Assembly: GCF_034377285.1 (NCBI RefSeq) | Contig: NZ_CP139715.1 | Span: 5,250,501-5,314,500, forward strand | Length of the DNA stretch: 64,000 nt | Reading direction: 5' to 3' | Origin: Thalassobaculum sp. OXR-137 | Lineage (GTDB): Bacteria; Pseudomonadota; Alphaproteobacteria; Thalassobaculales; Thalassobaculaceae | Shown here: positions 37,275-46,663 of the stretch, in pieces | How the letters are laid out: the number at the start of each line of letters is the position of its first letter | Numbering within the stretch: the first letter of the stretch is position 1 | Position numbers and translations under genes: made by a program | Notes under the pieces: model-generated | Seen by the model: the letters and a program-made list of their open reading frames with translations, nothing else | What the model was told of the DNA's origin: nothing | Database searches by the model: none

Positions 37275-38513
37275 TCAACGCCTCAACTCCGGTACGAAGA
37301 AGACCAGCAGCGCCATCGCCGCCAGCCCCTCCAGCGAGATCACCGTCAGCGCCATGGACCCGCCCAGCCAGTCGGCCAGCCAGCCCACATGCAACACGCC
37401 GAGGGGCCCGGCGCCGATGCAGACCGACAGGATGCCCATCAGCCGGGAGCGGATCTCCGGCGGGGCTTCGGAGAACATGATCGCACTCTGCATGGAGGCG
37501 AATCCGGAGATCCCGACCCCGCCTACGACCAGAACCGCCAGGGCGACCCCATAGTCAGTCTGCAGAGAGAACAAGAAGACGCAGAAGATGAACAGGCACG
37601 ACCCCAACAGATAGATCCGCCGGAACCGCTCCGGTGCGGCGAGGAAGGCGACGGTCATCGCCCCGGCGAAGGCGCCCGCTCCCTCGACCGAGAGCATCAG
37701 CCCGGTCCAGACCGCATCGGCGCCGAAGGTCTCCTTGCCGACCACCGGGATCATGGCGGCGTAGGGGAAGGCGAAGAGATTGACGATCACGGTCACGCCG
37801 AGATGGCCGACCAGGGCGCGGGAGCGGCGCAGATAGGCGAAGCCGTCGCGGATCTCCGAGAACAGCGCGAAGGGCCGCGGCTCCTTCGCCGCCGGGCGGT
37901 AGACGACCAGCACCGCCAAGAGCACCGAGATTGCGAAGATCGTGCCGGAAACAGTGAAAATTCCCTGCATTCCGATGGTGGCGTAGAGCCCGCCGCCGGC
38001 GATCGGCCCGACCATGCGGGTGGCGTTGTTCGACGCGCTGTCCATGGCCATCGCCGCCCCCAGCCGCGCGGTCCCGACCGACTCGCCCAGGATGGTGCGG
38101 CGCACCGGGAAATCCGTCGACCAGCCGAGCCCCGACAGAAAGGCACCGATCCCGACCTGCCACAGGGTCAGCGTCCCGGCCCAGGCGGACAGCGCCAGCA
38201 GGCCGGCCGTCGCCGCCATCAGCGACAGCGAGCCGATCAGCAGCAGCTTGCGGTCGAGCCGGTCGGCGATGACCCCGGTGACCGAGCCGAACAGGGCCAT
38301 CGGCGCCATCCGCAGCATGGTCATCACGGCAGTCATCACCGCCGACCCGGTCTCCGCATAGGCCCACACGCCGACCGCCAGCATTTCCAGCCAGCGCATC
38401 GCGCCCATCAGCACGCCGATGGTCCAGAGCTTTCGGAAGGTGGGGTCGGCGATGAGGGACAGCGGACCGGACGCCCGGCCGGCCCCATCGCCGCTCCCGG
38501 AGGCGAGGGTCAT
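37275..38513 (-). CDS. MFS transporter, EntS-like
   Basis: A 412-residue major facilitator of the EntS/transmembrane-secretion type, with DPTFRKLWTIGVL at the N-terminus, the loop GVIADRLDRKLLLIGSL between helices 2 and 3, and TDFPVRRTILGESVG in helix 5. It starts 10 bp after the aminotransferase stop codon, so it is in the same operon. Export or uptake of a pathway compound is likely. Confidence 0.87.
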   Translation of the reverse strand: MTLASGSGDGAGRASGPLSLIADPTFRKLWTIGVLMGAMRWLEMLAVGVWAYAETGSAVMTAVMTMLRMAPMALFGSVTGVIADRLDRKLLLIGSLSLMAATAGLLALSAWAGTLTLWQVGIGAFLSGLGWSTDFPVRRTILGESVGTARLGAAMAMDSASNNATRMVGPIAGGGLYATIGMQGIFTVSGTIFAISVLLAVLVVYRPAAKEPRPFALFSEIRDGFAYLRRSRALVGHLGVTVIVNLFAFPYAAMIPVVGKETFGADAVWTGLMLSVEGAGAFAGAMTVAFLAAPERFRRIYLLGSCLFIFCVFLFSLQTDYGVALAVLVVGGVGISGFASMQSAIMFSEAPPEIRSRLMGILSVCIGAGPLGVLHVGWLADWLGGSMALTVISLEGLAAMALLVFFVPELRR

Positions 38514-38523
38514 CTAGGCGCCA

Positions 38524-39912
38524 TCAGATCTGGCCGGCGCGGCGCAGCATGTCGATGGAGGCGGACAGCGCCTCGGCGGCCCGTTCAACCTCGGCCGTGC
38601 CGTGGGTGGCGGAGACCAGACCGCCGCAGGCCGGGTTGAGGTCGACGCCGTTCACCAGCATCGCCAGACGCAGCAGGCGTATCAGCTCCTTGGGCCGGTC
38701 CTTCATCGCCACCGACGGCAGCGCCAGCGGATCGAAGGCGAACGGATCCGCCACGGGGTGGCCGTCCTGGACGAACAGGTGGAAGATCGAGAAGTCGCCG
38801 TAGACCGCCCAGGGCACGCCCTTGTCGGCGATCACCCGGTTCAGCGCCGCGCGCAGGGCGGCACCGGTCTCGTTCGCCTTCGCACAGGCATCGCCCTCGG
38901 CGATGATCGTCAGCGCGGCGGTGCCGGCGGCGGCGGAGACCGGGTTGGCGTTGAAGGTGCCGGGATGGCCGATCTTGTCGCGGCCCTTCGCGGCGGCGGC
39001 GTCGAAATCCAGGGCGTCCAGGATATCCTGGCGGCCGCCGATGGCGCCGCCCGGCATGCCGCCGGCCAGGATCTTCGCCCAGGAGGTCAGATCGGGGGTG
39101 ATCCCGAAAGCCTCCGTCGCCCCACCGGGTGCCACGCGGAAGCCGGTGACCACCTCGTCCAGGATCAGCAGCACACCGTGCTTTTCCGTCTCCTCGCGCA
39201 GCATCGCCAGGAAGCCGGGCGCCAGCGGCGTGTAGCCGGTGCTGCCGCCGATCGGCTCGATGATCGCGGCGGCGATGTCCTTGTCCTCGGCCAGAACCCG
39301 CTTGAGCTGCTCCGGCTCGTTGGGATCGACCAGCACCACCGCATTGGTGACGCCGCCCAGCACGCCGGGGGTCGAACGCCCGTCGAAATGCGAGGCGACC
39401 CCGTGGGTCATGTGGTCATGCCAGCCGTGGAAATGGGTGCGGAAGCGGATGATCTTGTTCCTGCCGGTGAAGTCGCGGGCGAGCCGCAGCCCCATCAGGG
39501 TCGCCTCGGTCCCCGACGAGGTGAAGCGCACCCGCTCCACCGCCGGATAGAGCCGTTTTACCGCCTTGGCCCAGGCGATCTCCCGGCGCTGGCCGGCGGC
39601 GAACTGGGTGCTTTCGGCGACCGCCTCCTGGGTGGCAGCCGTCACCCGCGGATCGGCATGACCGAGCAGCAGCGCCCCGTGACCGCCGAAGAAGTCGACA
39701 TAGTCGTTGCCGTCCACATCCCATTTGATCGGCCCGGACGCCCTGTCGACATAGAGGCCGTAGGGCTTCAGGTACCGGGCGTCGTGGGTGATCCCGCTGG
39801 GGAACAGCTCGCGCGCCTCGGCTGCCAGGGCCGCCGAACCCGGCGTCTTCTCGCGATAGGCGGCTTCGATCGGCGAGTTGGTGAGACGCTCTTCGGCGGC
39901 ACTGTCGGGCAT
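38524..39912 (-). CDS. Class III aminotransferase, glutamate-1-semialdehyde aminomutase-like
   Basis: A 462-residue PLP enzyme of the GSA/class III group. Visible motifs are FGGHGALLLGHADPRV, SSGTEATLMGLRLAR for phosphate binding, LLILDEVVTGFRVAPGG with the cofactor Asp, and TSWAKILAGGMPGGA with the Schiff-base lysine. It is longer than HemL and lacks its other signatures; it resembles the aspartate aminotransferase family proteins linked to catabolic clusters. It lies 35 bp after the LLM gene and before MFS and hydrolase genes. Confidence 0.88.
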   Translation of the reverse strand: MPDSAAEERLTNSPIEAAYREKTPGSAALAAEARELFPSGITHDARYLKPYGLYVDRASGPIKWDVDGNDYVDFFGGHGALLLGHADPRVTAATQEAVAESTQFAAGQRREIAWAKAVKRLYPAVERVRFTSSGTEATLMGLRLARDFTGRNKIIRFRTHFHGWHDHMTHGVASHFDGRSTPGVLGGVTNAVVLVDPNEPEQLKRVLAEDKDIAAAIIEPIGGSTGYTPLAPGFLAMLREETEKHGVLLILDEVVTGFRVAPGGATEAFGITPDLTSWAKILAGGMPGGAIGGRQDILDALDFDAAAAKGRDKIGHPGTFNANPVSAAAGTAALTIIAEGDACAKANETGAALRAALNRVIADKGVPWAVYGDFSIFHLFVQDGHPVADPFAFDPLALPSVAMKDRPKELIRLLRLAMLVNGVDLNPACGGLVSATHGTAEVERAAEALSASIDMLRRAGQI

Positions 39913-39947
39913 GGGAGATCCTGTTCGGTCGGTTTACTCGGTGGTGG

Positions 39948-41063
39948 CTACTCGGCGGCGGCCGACATCCGTTTGTCGGCCATATAGGCGGAGAGTTTCG
40001 GCCAGACGCTCTCGGCCAGGGTGGTGAAGGACCGGCGCCACAGGGGCAGCGCACCCTCCATGTCGTGGCCGGTCAGCATGAGGGTGCCGAAATCGCCGAC
40101 CTGATCGCGGAAGGCGATCAGCCGGTCGAGCACGGTGGAGGCGGTGCCGGCGATCACCAGGTCCTTGGCCTTGACCATGGCTTCGGCCTTGGCGGCAGCC
40201 CAGTCGATATCGGTGTTGAAATCCCCGCCCGCGAGTTTCCCCTGGGCGTTCAGGTAGGTGTAGTACCAGGTGAAGGTGCCCTCGGGATCGTCAAGGATCT
40301 CCTGCGCCTCGGCATCGCTGTCGGTGATCAGCACGCTGCGGCCGACCCGCCAGACCGATGGGTCCGGCCGGCGTCCCGCCTGCTCGGCCCCGGCGACATA
40401 GGACGGCCAGTGGGTGGCGATGTCGGCGGCCGGGACGAAGTTCCCGGACAGCAGACACCAGCCGCGCTGGCCGGCGAAATTCGCGGTCATCGAATTGGCG
40501 CCGCGCACCGATACCGCGATCGGCGGATGCGGCTGCTGGTAGGGCCTGATGAAGCGGCCGATGCCCATCTCCGGCAGGATCCGGTCGGTCAGCGAGGTCC
40601 GGACGTGCTCGCCCTCGTGGGTGAAGGGCGGGTCCTCGGTCCAGATCTTCATGATCAGGTCGATGGACTCGATCATCGCCATGGCGCGCTTGCGGCCGTC
40701 GAGATTGCCGAACACCTCCCAGTCGCTCGACAGCCCGCCGGAACCGATGCCGAACAGGAAGCGGCCCTTGGAGAGATGGTCGAACAGGGCCGCGTGGCAG
40801 GCGACCACCACCGGATGCTGCTGCGGCAGGGAGACGACGCCGGTACCGAACTTGATCTGTTTGGTCTCGGCGATCAGCGAGGCGTTGAAGATCAGCGGCG
40901 AGGGGATCGGCTCGCCGGTGGAGGTGTAGTGCTCGCCCATCCAGGCCTCGGAGAAGCCGAGCCGGTCGCCCAGCAGGACGAGCTCGCGGTTCTCCTCGAT
41001 CACGGTGGTCAGATCGCGCGCCGGCGGGTGCAGCGGCATCATGAACAGGCCGAGATTGACCAT
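39948..41063 (-). CDS. LLM-class flavin-dependent oxidoreductase (luciferase-like)
   Basis: A 371-residue bacterial luciferase-like TIM-barrel monooxygenase. The N-terminus LGLFMMPLHPP, EAWMGEHYTSTGEP and FGTGVVSLPQQHPVV are family landmarks; FGIGSGGLSSDWEVFG lies in the flavin region. It uses reduced FMN and O2, so it needs a partner flavin reductase, which is not in this window. A GGGAGAA site precedes the start. As the first gene of its operon it probably performs the opening oxidation of the substrate. Confidence 0.88.
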   Translation of the reverse strand: MVNLGLFMMPLHPPARDLTTVIEENRELVLLGDRLGFSEAWMGEHYTSTGEPIPSPLIFNASLIAETKQIKFGTGVVSLPQQHPVVVACHAALFDHLSKGRFLFGIGSGGLSSDWEVFGNLDGRKRAMAMIESIDLIMKIWTEDPPFTHEGEHVRTSLTDRILPEMGIGRFIRPYQQPHPPIAVSVRGANSMTANFAGQRGWCLLSGNFVPAADIATHWPSYVAGAEQAGRRPDPSVWRVGRSVLITDSDAEAQEILDDPEGTFTWYYTYLNAQGKLAGGDFNTDIDWAAAKAEAMVKAKDLVIAGTASTVLDRLIAFRDQVGDFGTLMLTGHDMEGALPLWRRSFTTLAESVWPKLSAYMADKRMSAAAE

Positions 41064-41181
41064 CGACGGTTCTCCCTGAGCGAAGCGACCTCTTCTTCGG
41101 GTCGGTTGAGCGGATCTCCGAACGGTAGCATCCGCCTCGGGGGCGGCGGAAGTTGGGGAATCTCGGAGGGACCTTCAGCCT

Positions 41182-41293
41182 CCTCCCACTCCCCGGACTT
41201 ATTCCGGGGCAAGGCCCGATGCCGTGCCGAGGCTGTCGTACACCACGCAAGGTCTCGGCCTCGCCCCGGAATAAATCCGGGGAGTGTGGGAGG
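41182..41293. repeat. Long inverted repeat, CCCCGGA-TTATTCCGGGG family
   Basis: Left arm CCTCCCACTCCCCGGACTTA (from 41182) and right arm TAAATCCGGGGAGTG-TGGGAGG (to 41293) are near-perfect inverted copies about 100 bp apart, each holding its own small palindrome (CCCCGGA...TCCGGGG). It fills most of the space between the LLM gene and the SDR gene, both on the minus strand. Confidence 0.75.
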
Positions 41294-41350
41294 GGGATAT
41301 GGAGAAATGGTCCCGGCCTCCGCCGGGACGTGAAACCGGCTAGGCTGGTT

Positions 41351-42106
41351 TCACGCCTTATGCCGGTCGAAGGTCGGGCTCATCAGGATCTCGTTCAGGC
41401 ACGCGCCCGGGCTCAGCGCCGCCAGGAAGGCGACCACGTCGGCCACGTCCTCCGGCTGGATCACCTGCTTCAGTTCTTCGGCGGTGAGCTTCTTCGGCCG
41501 ACGGTCCAGGATCGGCGTGCGCACCTCGCCCGGACAGATTGCCGTGGCGCGGATGCCATCATTGCCGTGCTCGCGCTGGATCAGGAAGCTCAACGACATG
41601 ACCGCGTGCTTCGACGCGCCATAGGCCACCCCGGCCACCTCGGAATAGAACCGCCCGGCCCAGGAGGAGGTGGTCGCGATCACCCCGTCCTTCTGCCGCA
41701 GCATGATCGGCAGGGCGGCCGCGACGCCGTTATAGACGCCCTTGACGTTGGCATCGATCACATCGTCCCAGCCGTCCAGCAGCGACGGGTCGGCCGCCGC
41801 CTCGCGCCAGGTGCGTTGGGTCACGTTCATGCCCGCATTGTTGAACTGGAGGTCGAGCCGCCCGTGATCGGCGTCGATGCGCTTGCCGGCTTCCAGAACC
41901 GCGGCCCGGTCGGTGATGTCCAGCGCGATGACCTGGGCCTTGCCGCCGTCGGACCGGATCGCCTCCGCCAGGGTCTGCAGCGGCTCCTCGCGACGGCCGC
42001 TGAGCACAACCGTCATGCCGTCGCCGGCCAGCCGCCGCGCCGTCGCCTCGCCGATCCCGGTCCCCGCCCCGGTGATCCACGCCACCATTCCGTCAACACT
42101 GCGCAT
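41351..42106 (-). CDS. SDR family oxidoreductase
   Basis: A 251-residue classical SDR. The NADP-type motif is TGAGTGIG near residues 12-19, NNAGMN follows, and the active site is S (TTSSWAGRF) with YGASK. The start at 42106 has GGGAGAGGGAG upstream. Its C-terminal half (ICPGEVRTPIL) is typical of the group related to serine/3-hydroxy acid dehydrogenases such as YdfG. It stands alone, divergent from the EamA gene, and its substrate cannot be named. Confidence 0.87.
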   Translation of the reverse strand: MRSVDGMVAWITGAGTGIGEATARRLAGDGMTVVLSGRREEPLQTLAEAIRSDGGKAQVIALDITDRAAVLEAGKRIDADHGRLDLQFNNAGMNVTQRTWREAAADPSLLDGWDDVIDANVKGVYNGVAAALPIMLRQKDGVIATTSSWAGRFYSEVAGVAYGASKHAVMSLSFLIQREHGNDGIRATAICPGEVRTPILDRRPKKLTAEELKQVIQPEDVADVVAFLAALSPGACLNEILMSPTFDRHKA

Positions 42107-42162
42107 TGGCTCCCTCTCCCGTTTAGTTGATACTGTTTTTCCAATCCCCAAAGCTTAGCGAT

Positions 42163-43146
42163 ATGCCCCCTCCTTCCGACAGTCCTCAAAGTGCCGAAAG
42201 CGGTACATCGCCGGCGCTCACAACCCCGCTTGTTCGCTTCCGGGCGTGGTGGGACGGTCTGTCCGGCAATGTGCGGGGATCGATCTGGCTGTTCGCCGCG
42301 GGGCTGGTCTTCGCCGTCATGGGCGCGCTGATCAAATTCGTCGGCCAGCGTCTGCCGGTGGTGGAGATCCTATTCCTGCGCCAGGCCTTCGTCATCCTCG
42401 TCGTCTCGCCGGCGATCATCAAAGGCTTTCCGGCGGTGTTCCGGACCGAGCGGCTGGGCCTGCACATGCTCCGGGTCGGGCTGTCGGCGATCGCGATGAC
42501 GACCGGGTTCACCGCGCTGGTCCATCTGCCGCTCGCCGAAGCGACGGCGATCAGCTTCTCGCGGACCCTGTTCACGACCATGCTCGCCGTCGTCATCCTG
42601 CACGAGATCGTCGGCTGGCGGCGGTGGACCGCGACGGCGGTCGGTTTCGTCGGCGTCGTCATCGTCGCCCATCCCTCGCCCTCTGGGCTGAACGAATATG
42701 CGCTGCTCGCCCTACTCTCGGCCTTCTTCGTGGCGATGATCATGATCTGCCTGCGGATGCTGGCGCGCACCGAACGGCCGGCGACCATCATCGCCTACCA
42801 GTCGGTCTGCCTGACGGTCATCCTGGCCGGACCCGCCTGGTATCTCTGGGTCTGGCCGAGTTGGGAGGATCTGGCGCTGACGGCCGTGATCGGCGGGGTG
42901 ATGTCGCTGGCCCAGTTCGTCAACATCAAGGCCTATTCCAACGGCGAGGCGGCGGCCATCGCGCCCGTCGAGTACGTGCGCCTGCTGGCCTCCGCCGGGC
43001 TCGGGTTCATGATGTTCAGCGAGGTTCCGACGATCTACACGGTGGTCGGCGCCGTGTTCATCATCGCCTCCACCTTCTACACGGTGCGCCGCAACGCGAT
43101 GAAACAGACGCCGGTCCCGCCGCGCCCGCCGGAAGTCGCTCCCTGA
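42163..43146 (+). CDS. DMT superfamily (EamA) permease
   Basis: A 327-residue membrane protein with ten predicted helices in two EamA repeats: first half near residues 42-170 (FAVMGALIKFVGQRLP, LRQAFVILV) and second half near 185-310. The Pro/Ser-rich N-terminal 35 residues and the proline-rich tail are cytoplasmic. Such permeases export or import metabolites. The start ATG at 42163 has no strong ribosome site, so a leaderless or slightly different start is possible. It is divergent from the SDR gene with 56 bp between. Confidence 0.87.
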   Translation: MPPPSDSPQSAESGTSPALTTPLVRFRAWWDGLSGNVRGSIWLFAAGLVFAVMGALIKFVGQRLPVVEILFLRQAFVILVVSPAIIKGFPAVFRTERLGLHMLRVGLSAIAMTTGFTALVHLPLAEATAISFSRTLFTTMLAVVILHEIVGWRRWTATAVGFVGVVIVAHPSPSGLNEYALLALLSAFFVAMIMICLRMLARTERPATIIAYQSVCLTVILAGPAWYLWVWPSWEDLALTAVIGGVMSLAQFVNIKAYSNGEAAAIAPVEYVRLLASAGLGFMMFSEVPTIYTVVGAVFIIASTFYTVRRNAMKQTPVPPRPPEVAP

Positions 43147-43161
43147 CGCCCCGCGGTAGCC

Positions 43162-44496
43162 TCACACAGACTCGATGAACAGACGGCCGACGGCGCCGCG
43201 GTCGCCCTTGCCCGTCGCCCCTGTCGGCAGGGCGGCCACGACCTTGAGACGGGACGGCAGCTTGTAGCGTTCGAGCCGCTCCCCCGCCCAGGCGAGGATG
43301 TCGGCCGGTTCCGGCTCGCGGCCCGGTGCCGCGGTGATGACGGCAATCACCGCCTCGCCCGACTGCGGATCCGGGACACCGGCCACCAGGGCGCCCGCCA
43401 CATCCGGATGGGAGGCCAGCACCGCCTCCACCTCGAGCGGAGCGACCTTCATGCCGCCGCGATTGATCAGGTCCTTCGCCCGGCCGACCAGGATCACCCG
43501 TCCATCGTCGCGCCTCTCGGCCAGATCGCCGGTCCGGAAATAGCCGTCGCCGTCGAAGGCGTCCGCCGTCCGCTCCGGGTCCCGCAGATACCCCACCATG
43601 CCGTAGGGCGACCGGATCCGCAGTTCACCGTCCTCGGCGATGCGAATGTCGATATCGCCGCCCGGACGACCGAGCGATCCGCTTGCCGCGTCATACTCCG
43701 GGGGATCGACGAAGAAGTCGCAGGTCCCGGTTTCCGTCAGCCCATAGATGTCGCCGATCCCGGCCCCGGGCCAGGCGCCTCGGATCTTGCCGCCGAGCCC
43801 GGCGGGCAGGACTTCTCCACCGGCCATCACCGTGCCGTTCCATCCCGCCAGGGCGGCCGTCTCCGGACGGTCGAGCAGCCCGCGCAGCAGGGTCGGGACG
43901 GCGGGCAGCCGGTCGACGTCCTGACGCGCCAGAACGCCGGCGACCGCCTCGACGGAGAGCTTCTCGGGAAACACCAGCGTGCCGCCGGACAACAGGGTCA
44001 GCCAGGTCACCCACTGGCCGAAGCTGAAGGTCAGCTGCAGCGCCAGCAGGGTCCGCCGCCCGTCCTGCCAGCCGGTCTCGCGCCGGATCATCTCCAGCTT
44101 CGCCGCCTGCCGCTCGGCCGACAGGACCGCCGCCTTCGGCGCACCCGTCGTTCCGGAGGTGAAGACGATGGTGGAGGCGCCATGGAGCATCGGATCCGGC
44201 ACCAGCCGGGCCACCAGCTCCTCGATCCGAGAGCGCGGAGTGGCCCGATGGATCGGCACCGCCACGCCGTTGGCGCGATACACCGCCAGCAGCTCGACGA
44301 GATCGATCGGGCTGTTGTCGACCAGCACCGGCTGCGGCCGGAAGGCTCCCACGCCCTCCCCCATCAGTTCCAACGCCCGGGTCTCCGCCCGGCGGCACAA
44401 CTCGCCGTGGCTCAGGACGGCGCCCGCCCGTTCGATGGCGGGCGCGTCGCCATGGGCCGCCATCGCGGCGAACAGGGTGTCGGCGAAGACGGTCAT
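43162..44496 (-). CDS. Short AMP-binding acyl-CoA ligase/synthetase
   Basis: A 444-residue adenylate-forming enzyme. Motifs are TIVFTSGTTGAPKAA (phosphate loop), YGLTETG, TGDLAERRDDG, GRAKDLINRGG and the C-terminal TGKGDR with the adenylation lysine. It is 60-100 residues shorter than usual, with a compressed N-terminal domain, but all core motifs are present so it is probably active. It is divergent from an enoyl-CoA hydratase that could use its product. A carboxylic or aromatic acid is the likely substrate. Confidence 0.87.
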   Translation of the reverse strand: MTVFADTLFAAMAAHGDAPAIERAGAVLSHGELCRRAETRALELMGEGVGAFRPQPVLVDNSPIDLVELLAVYRANGVAVPIHRATPRSRIEELVARLVPDPMLHGASTIVFTSGTTGAPKAAVLSAERQAAKLEMIRRETGWQDGRRTLLALQLTFSFGQWVTWLTLLSGGTLVFPEKLSVEAVAGVLARQDVDRLPAVPTLLRGLLDRPETAALAGWNGTVMAGGEVLPAGLGGKIRGAWPGAGIGDIYGLTETGTCDFFVDPPEYDAASGSLGRPGGDIDIRIAEDGELRIRSPYGMVGYLRDPERTADAFDGDGYFRTGDLAERRDDGRVILVGRAKDLINRGGMKVAPLEVEAVLASHPDVAGALVAGVPDPQSGEAVIAVITAAPGREPEPADILAWAGERLERYKLPSRLKVVAALPTGATGKGDRGAVGRLFIESV

Positions 44497-44572
44497 CGGC
44501 GGGGCAGACAGAAAGAGATCATGGTCATACCCTCATCCTCACCCGCCCAATGCAAACGGACAAGCCAAAGCC

Positions 44573-45394
44573 ATGACCGACACCGTTCTCTACGAGCGCC
44601 GGGGCAAGGTCGCCCTGATCACCCTGAACCGGCCCGAGCGCCTGAACGCCATGGATCAGGACATGCTGAAGGCGCTGGAGGCGGCCTGCGACAAGGCGGA
44701 GGCGGACGAGGAGGTCGGCGCGGTCGTGGTCACCGGCGCGGGCAAGGCCTTCTCCTCCGGCTTCGACCTGCAGGCTCAGGCGCGCAACACGCCGAAGGGC
44801 GTGGCCGAGTGGCGGCCGGTGCTGCGCCGGGACTTCGACTGCACCATGCGGTTCTGGCACATGAGCAAGCCGACGATCGCCGCCGTGCACGGCCCGGCCC
44901 TGGCCGGCGCCTGCGAGCTGACCATGGCCTGCGACATCACCGTGGCGGCGGAGGACGCGATCTTCGGCGAGCCGGAGGTGAAGTTCGGCGCCGGCATCGT
45001 CACCATGATCCTGCCCTGGGTGGTCGGCCCGAAGCGGGCGAAGGAGATCATCCTGCTCGGCCTCGACGACATTCCGGCCGCCGAGGCCAAGGAGATGGGG
45101 CTGATCAACCGCATCGTGCCGGTCGGCCAGGACGTGGAGGTCGCGCTGACCCTGGCCCGGCGCATGGCCGCCATGGACCGCACCCTGATCCGCGAGACCA
45201 AGCGGGCGGTGAACCGGACCTACGAACTCATGGGGATGGGCACGGCGCTGGAATCCGCCCTGGAGGTGGACATGCTGATCGAGGGCGAGGGCATGGCCAC
45301 CAAGCATCGCTTTCTCGAGATCGCCCGGTCCGACGGCCTGCGCGCCGCATTGAAGTGGCGCGAGGAGCGGGCGGCCGAGGCGGAGCGGGAGTAG
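44573..45394 (+). CDS. Enoyl-CoA hydratase/isomerase
   Basis: A 273-residue crotonase. Unlike the crotonase at 32411-33160 it keeps both hydratase-type glutamates: GACELTMACD and FGEPEVKFGAG. GKAFSSGFDLQ forms the first part of the oxyanion site. The C-terminal helix pair (RAALKWREERAAEAERE) is long and charged. It starts 76 bp from the divergent acyl-CoA ligase gene. A normal hydratase role in acyl-CoA breakdown is likely. Confidence 0.88.
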   Translation: MTDTVLYERRGKVALITLNRPERLNAMDQDMLKALEAACDKAEADEEVGAVVVTGAGKAFSSGFDLQAQARNTPKGVAEWRPVLRRDFDCTMRFWHMSKPTIAAVHGPALAGACELTMACDITVAAEDAIFGEPEVKFGAGIVTMILPWVVGPKRAKEIILLGLDDIPAAEAKEMGLINRIVPVGQDVEVALTLARRMAAMDRTLIRETKRAVNRTYELMGMGTALESALEVDMLIEGEGMATKHRFLEIARSDGLRAALKWREERAAEAERE

Positions 45395-45472
45395 CCGCCG
45401 GCCTGGACGGTCGGCCCGTCGATATACATCTCTGGAAGGCGCGCCCCTCTCACGGCGCGCGAGGAGGACAGC

Positions 45473-45943
45473 ATGGCGAAGGCGATTTTCGGAGCCGGAT
45501 GTTTCTGGAGTCCGGAGGAGCAGTTCCGCAAGGTACCGGGCGTAACCGGCGCGGCCGTCGGCTATGCCGGCGGCACGAAGGAGAACCCGACCTACGAGGA
45601 GGTCTGCAGCGGCAATACCGGCCATGCGGAGGTGGTCGAGGTGGAGTACGACCCGGCGAAGGTGACGTACGAGGAGTTGCTGGAGGTGTTCTTCGACATC
45701 CACGATCCCACCCAGGTCAACCGCCAGGGGCCAGATATCGGCATCCAGTACCGCTCTGCCGTGTTCGTCGAGGATGACGAGCAGGAGGCGACCGCCCGTG
45801 CGGTGAAGGAGAGGCTCGCGGCTCATGGCGTGCCGGTCGCCACCGAGATCGCCAGGACGGGCACCTTCTGGCGGGCCGAGGACTACCACCAGCAGTTCCT
45901 GGCGAAGCGCCGCAAGGGCGCATTCGGGAATCTGTTCCGATGA
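45473..45943 (+). CDS. msrA: Peptide methionine sulfoxide reductase MsrA
   Basis: A 156-residue MsrA that repairs methionine-S-sulfoxide. The catalytic cysteine is in [12 protein letters not shown] (Cys 10); the usual sequence is GCFWGxE, so the Gly-to-Ser change is minor. Other family blocks are [41 protein letters not shown] and the C-terminal E-D-Y-H-Q-Q-F. No C-terminal resolving Cys is seen, so recycling may rely on the internal Cys in EEVCSG or on thioredoxin directly. Its stop overlaps the bicupin start by 4 bp. Confidence 0.95.
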   Translation: MAKAIFGAGCFWSPEEQFRKVPGVTGAAVGYAGGTKENPTYEEVCSGNTGHAEVVEVEYDPAKVTYEELLEVFFDIHDPTQVNRQGPDIGIQYRSAVFVEDDEQEATARAVKERLAAHGVPVATEIARTGTFWRAEDYHQQFLAKRRKGAFGNLFR

Positions 45944-46614
45944 GCGCCGCGGCGGACGGTCTGAACAGCGACCTGTCGGTGTTCGCGCGCATCGACACCA
46001 ACCGGGTCGAGTGGCAGGTGAGCCCCAGTCCCAGCGTCTTTCGCAAGCGTCTCGACCTCGCCGGGGATAAGGAGGCGAGCCGCGTCACCTCGGTCGTGCG
46101 CTACGAACCCGGCAGCCGGTTCCACAGCCATCCGCACCCGGACGGCGAGGAGATCCTGGTGCTGGACGGCGTGTTCTCGGACGAACACGGCGATTATCCG
46201 GCCGGCACCTTTCTGCTGAACCCGGAAGGCTTCGAGCACGCCCCGCGCTCCAAGGACGGATGCATCCTGTTCGTGAAGCTGCGGCAATACCCGGGCGCGC
46301 GGCGGCAGATCACGGTGGATACGACCACAGGTGCCTGGCGGCCAGGTCTGGCAGCGGGAATCGAGGTGCAGGACCTGTACCGGGAGGACGGCCACCCGGA
46401 GCATATCCGGCTGGCCCGCTTCGCGCCGGGCGCAGCGACGCCGGAGCATGTCCATGCGGGCGGGGAGGAGGTCTTCGTCCTGGAAGGGTCGGTGGAAGAC
46501 GAGCACGGCGTCCATCCGGCCGGTACCTGGGTGCGCTACCCGGCCGGCTCGCGCCATACCGCGACCTCCCCCGGCGGCGCCCTGCTCTACGTGAAGAGCG
46601 GGCATCTGGCCTGA
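45940..46614 (+). CDS. Bicupin protein, ChrR-like cupin pair
   Basis: A 224-residue protein made of two similar cupin domains. The first carries [21 protein letters not shown] with GFEHAP, the second [19 protein letters not shown] with SRHTATSP. Each set of His and Glu residues can hold a metal. The cupin type is that of the anti-sigma factor ChrR, but the zinc-binding anti-sigma domain is missing, so it is probably a metal-dependent enzyme or sensor. It is coupled to msrA (ATGA overlap), which points to an oxidative-stress role. Confidence 0.87.
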   Translation: MSAAADGLNSDLSVFARIDTNRVEWQVSPSPSVFRKRLDLAGDKEASRVTSVVRYEPGSRFHSHPHPDGEEILVLDGVFSDEHGDYPAGTFLLNPEGFEHAPRSKDGCILFVKLRQYPGARRQITVDTTTGAWRPGLAAGIEVQDLYREDGHPEHIRLARFAPGAATPEHVHAGGEEVFVLEGSVEDEHGVHPAGTWVRYPAGSRHTATSPGGALLYVKSGHLA

Positions 46615-46663
46615 ACCGGGCGCACGTCCTATCCTCCCCGCACAATCAAAGGGAGGAAACACA

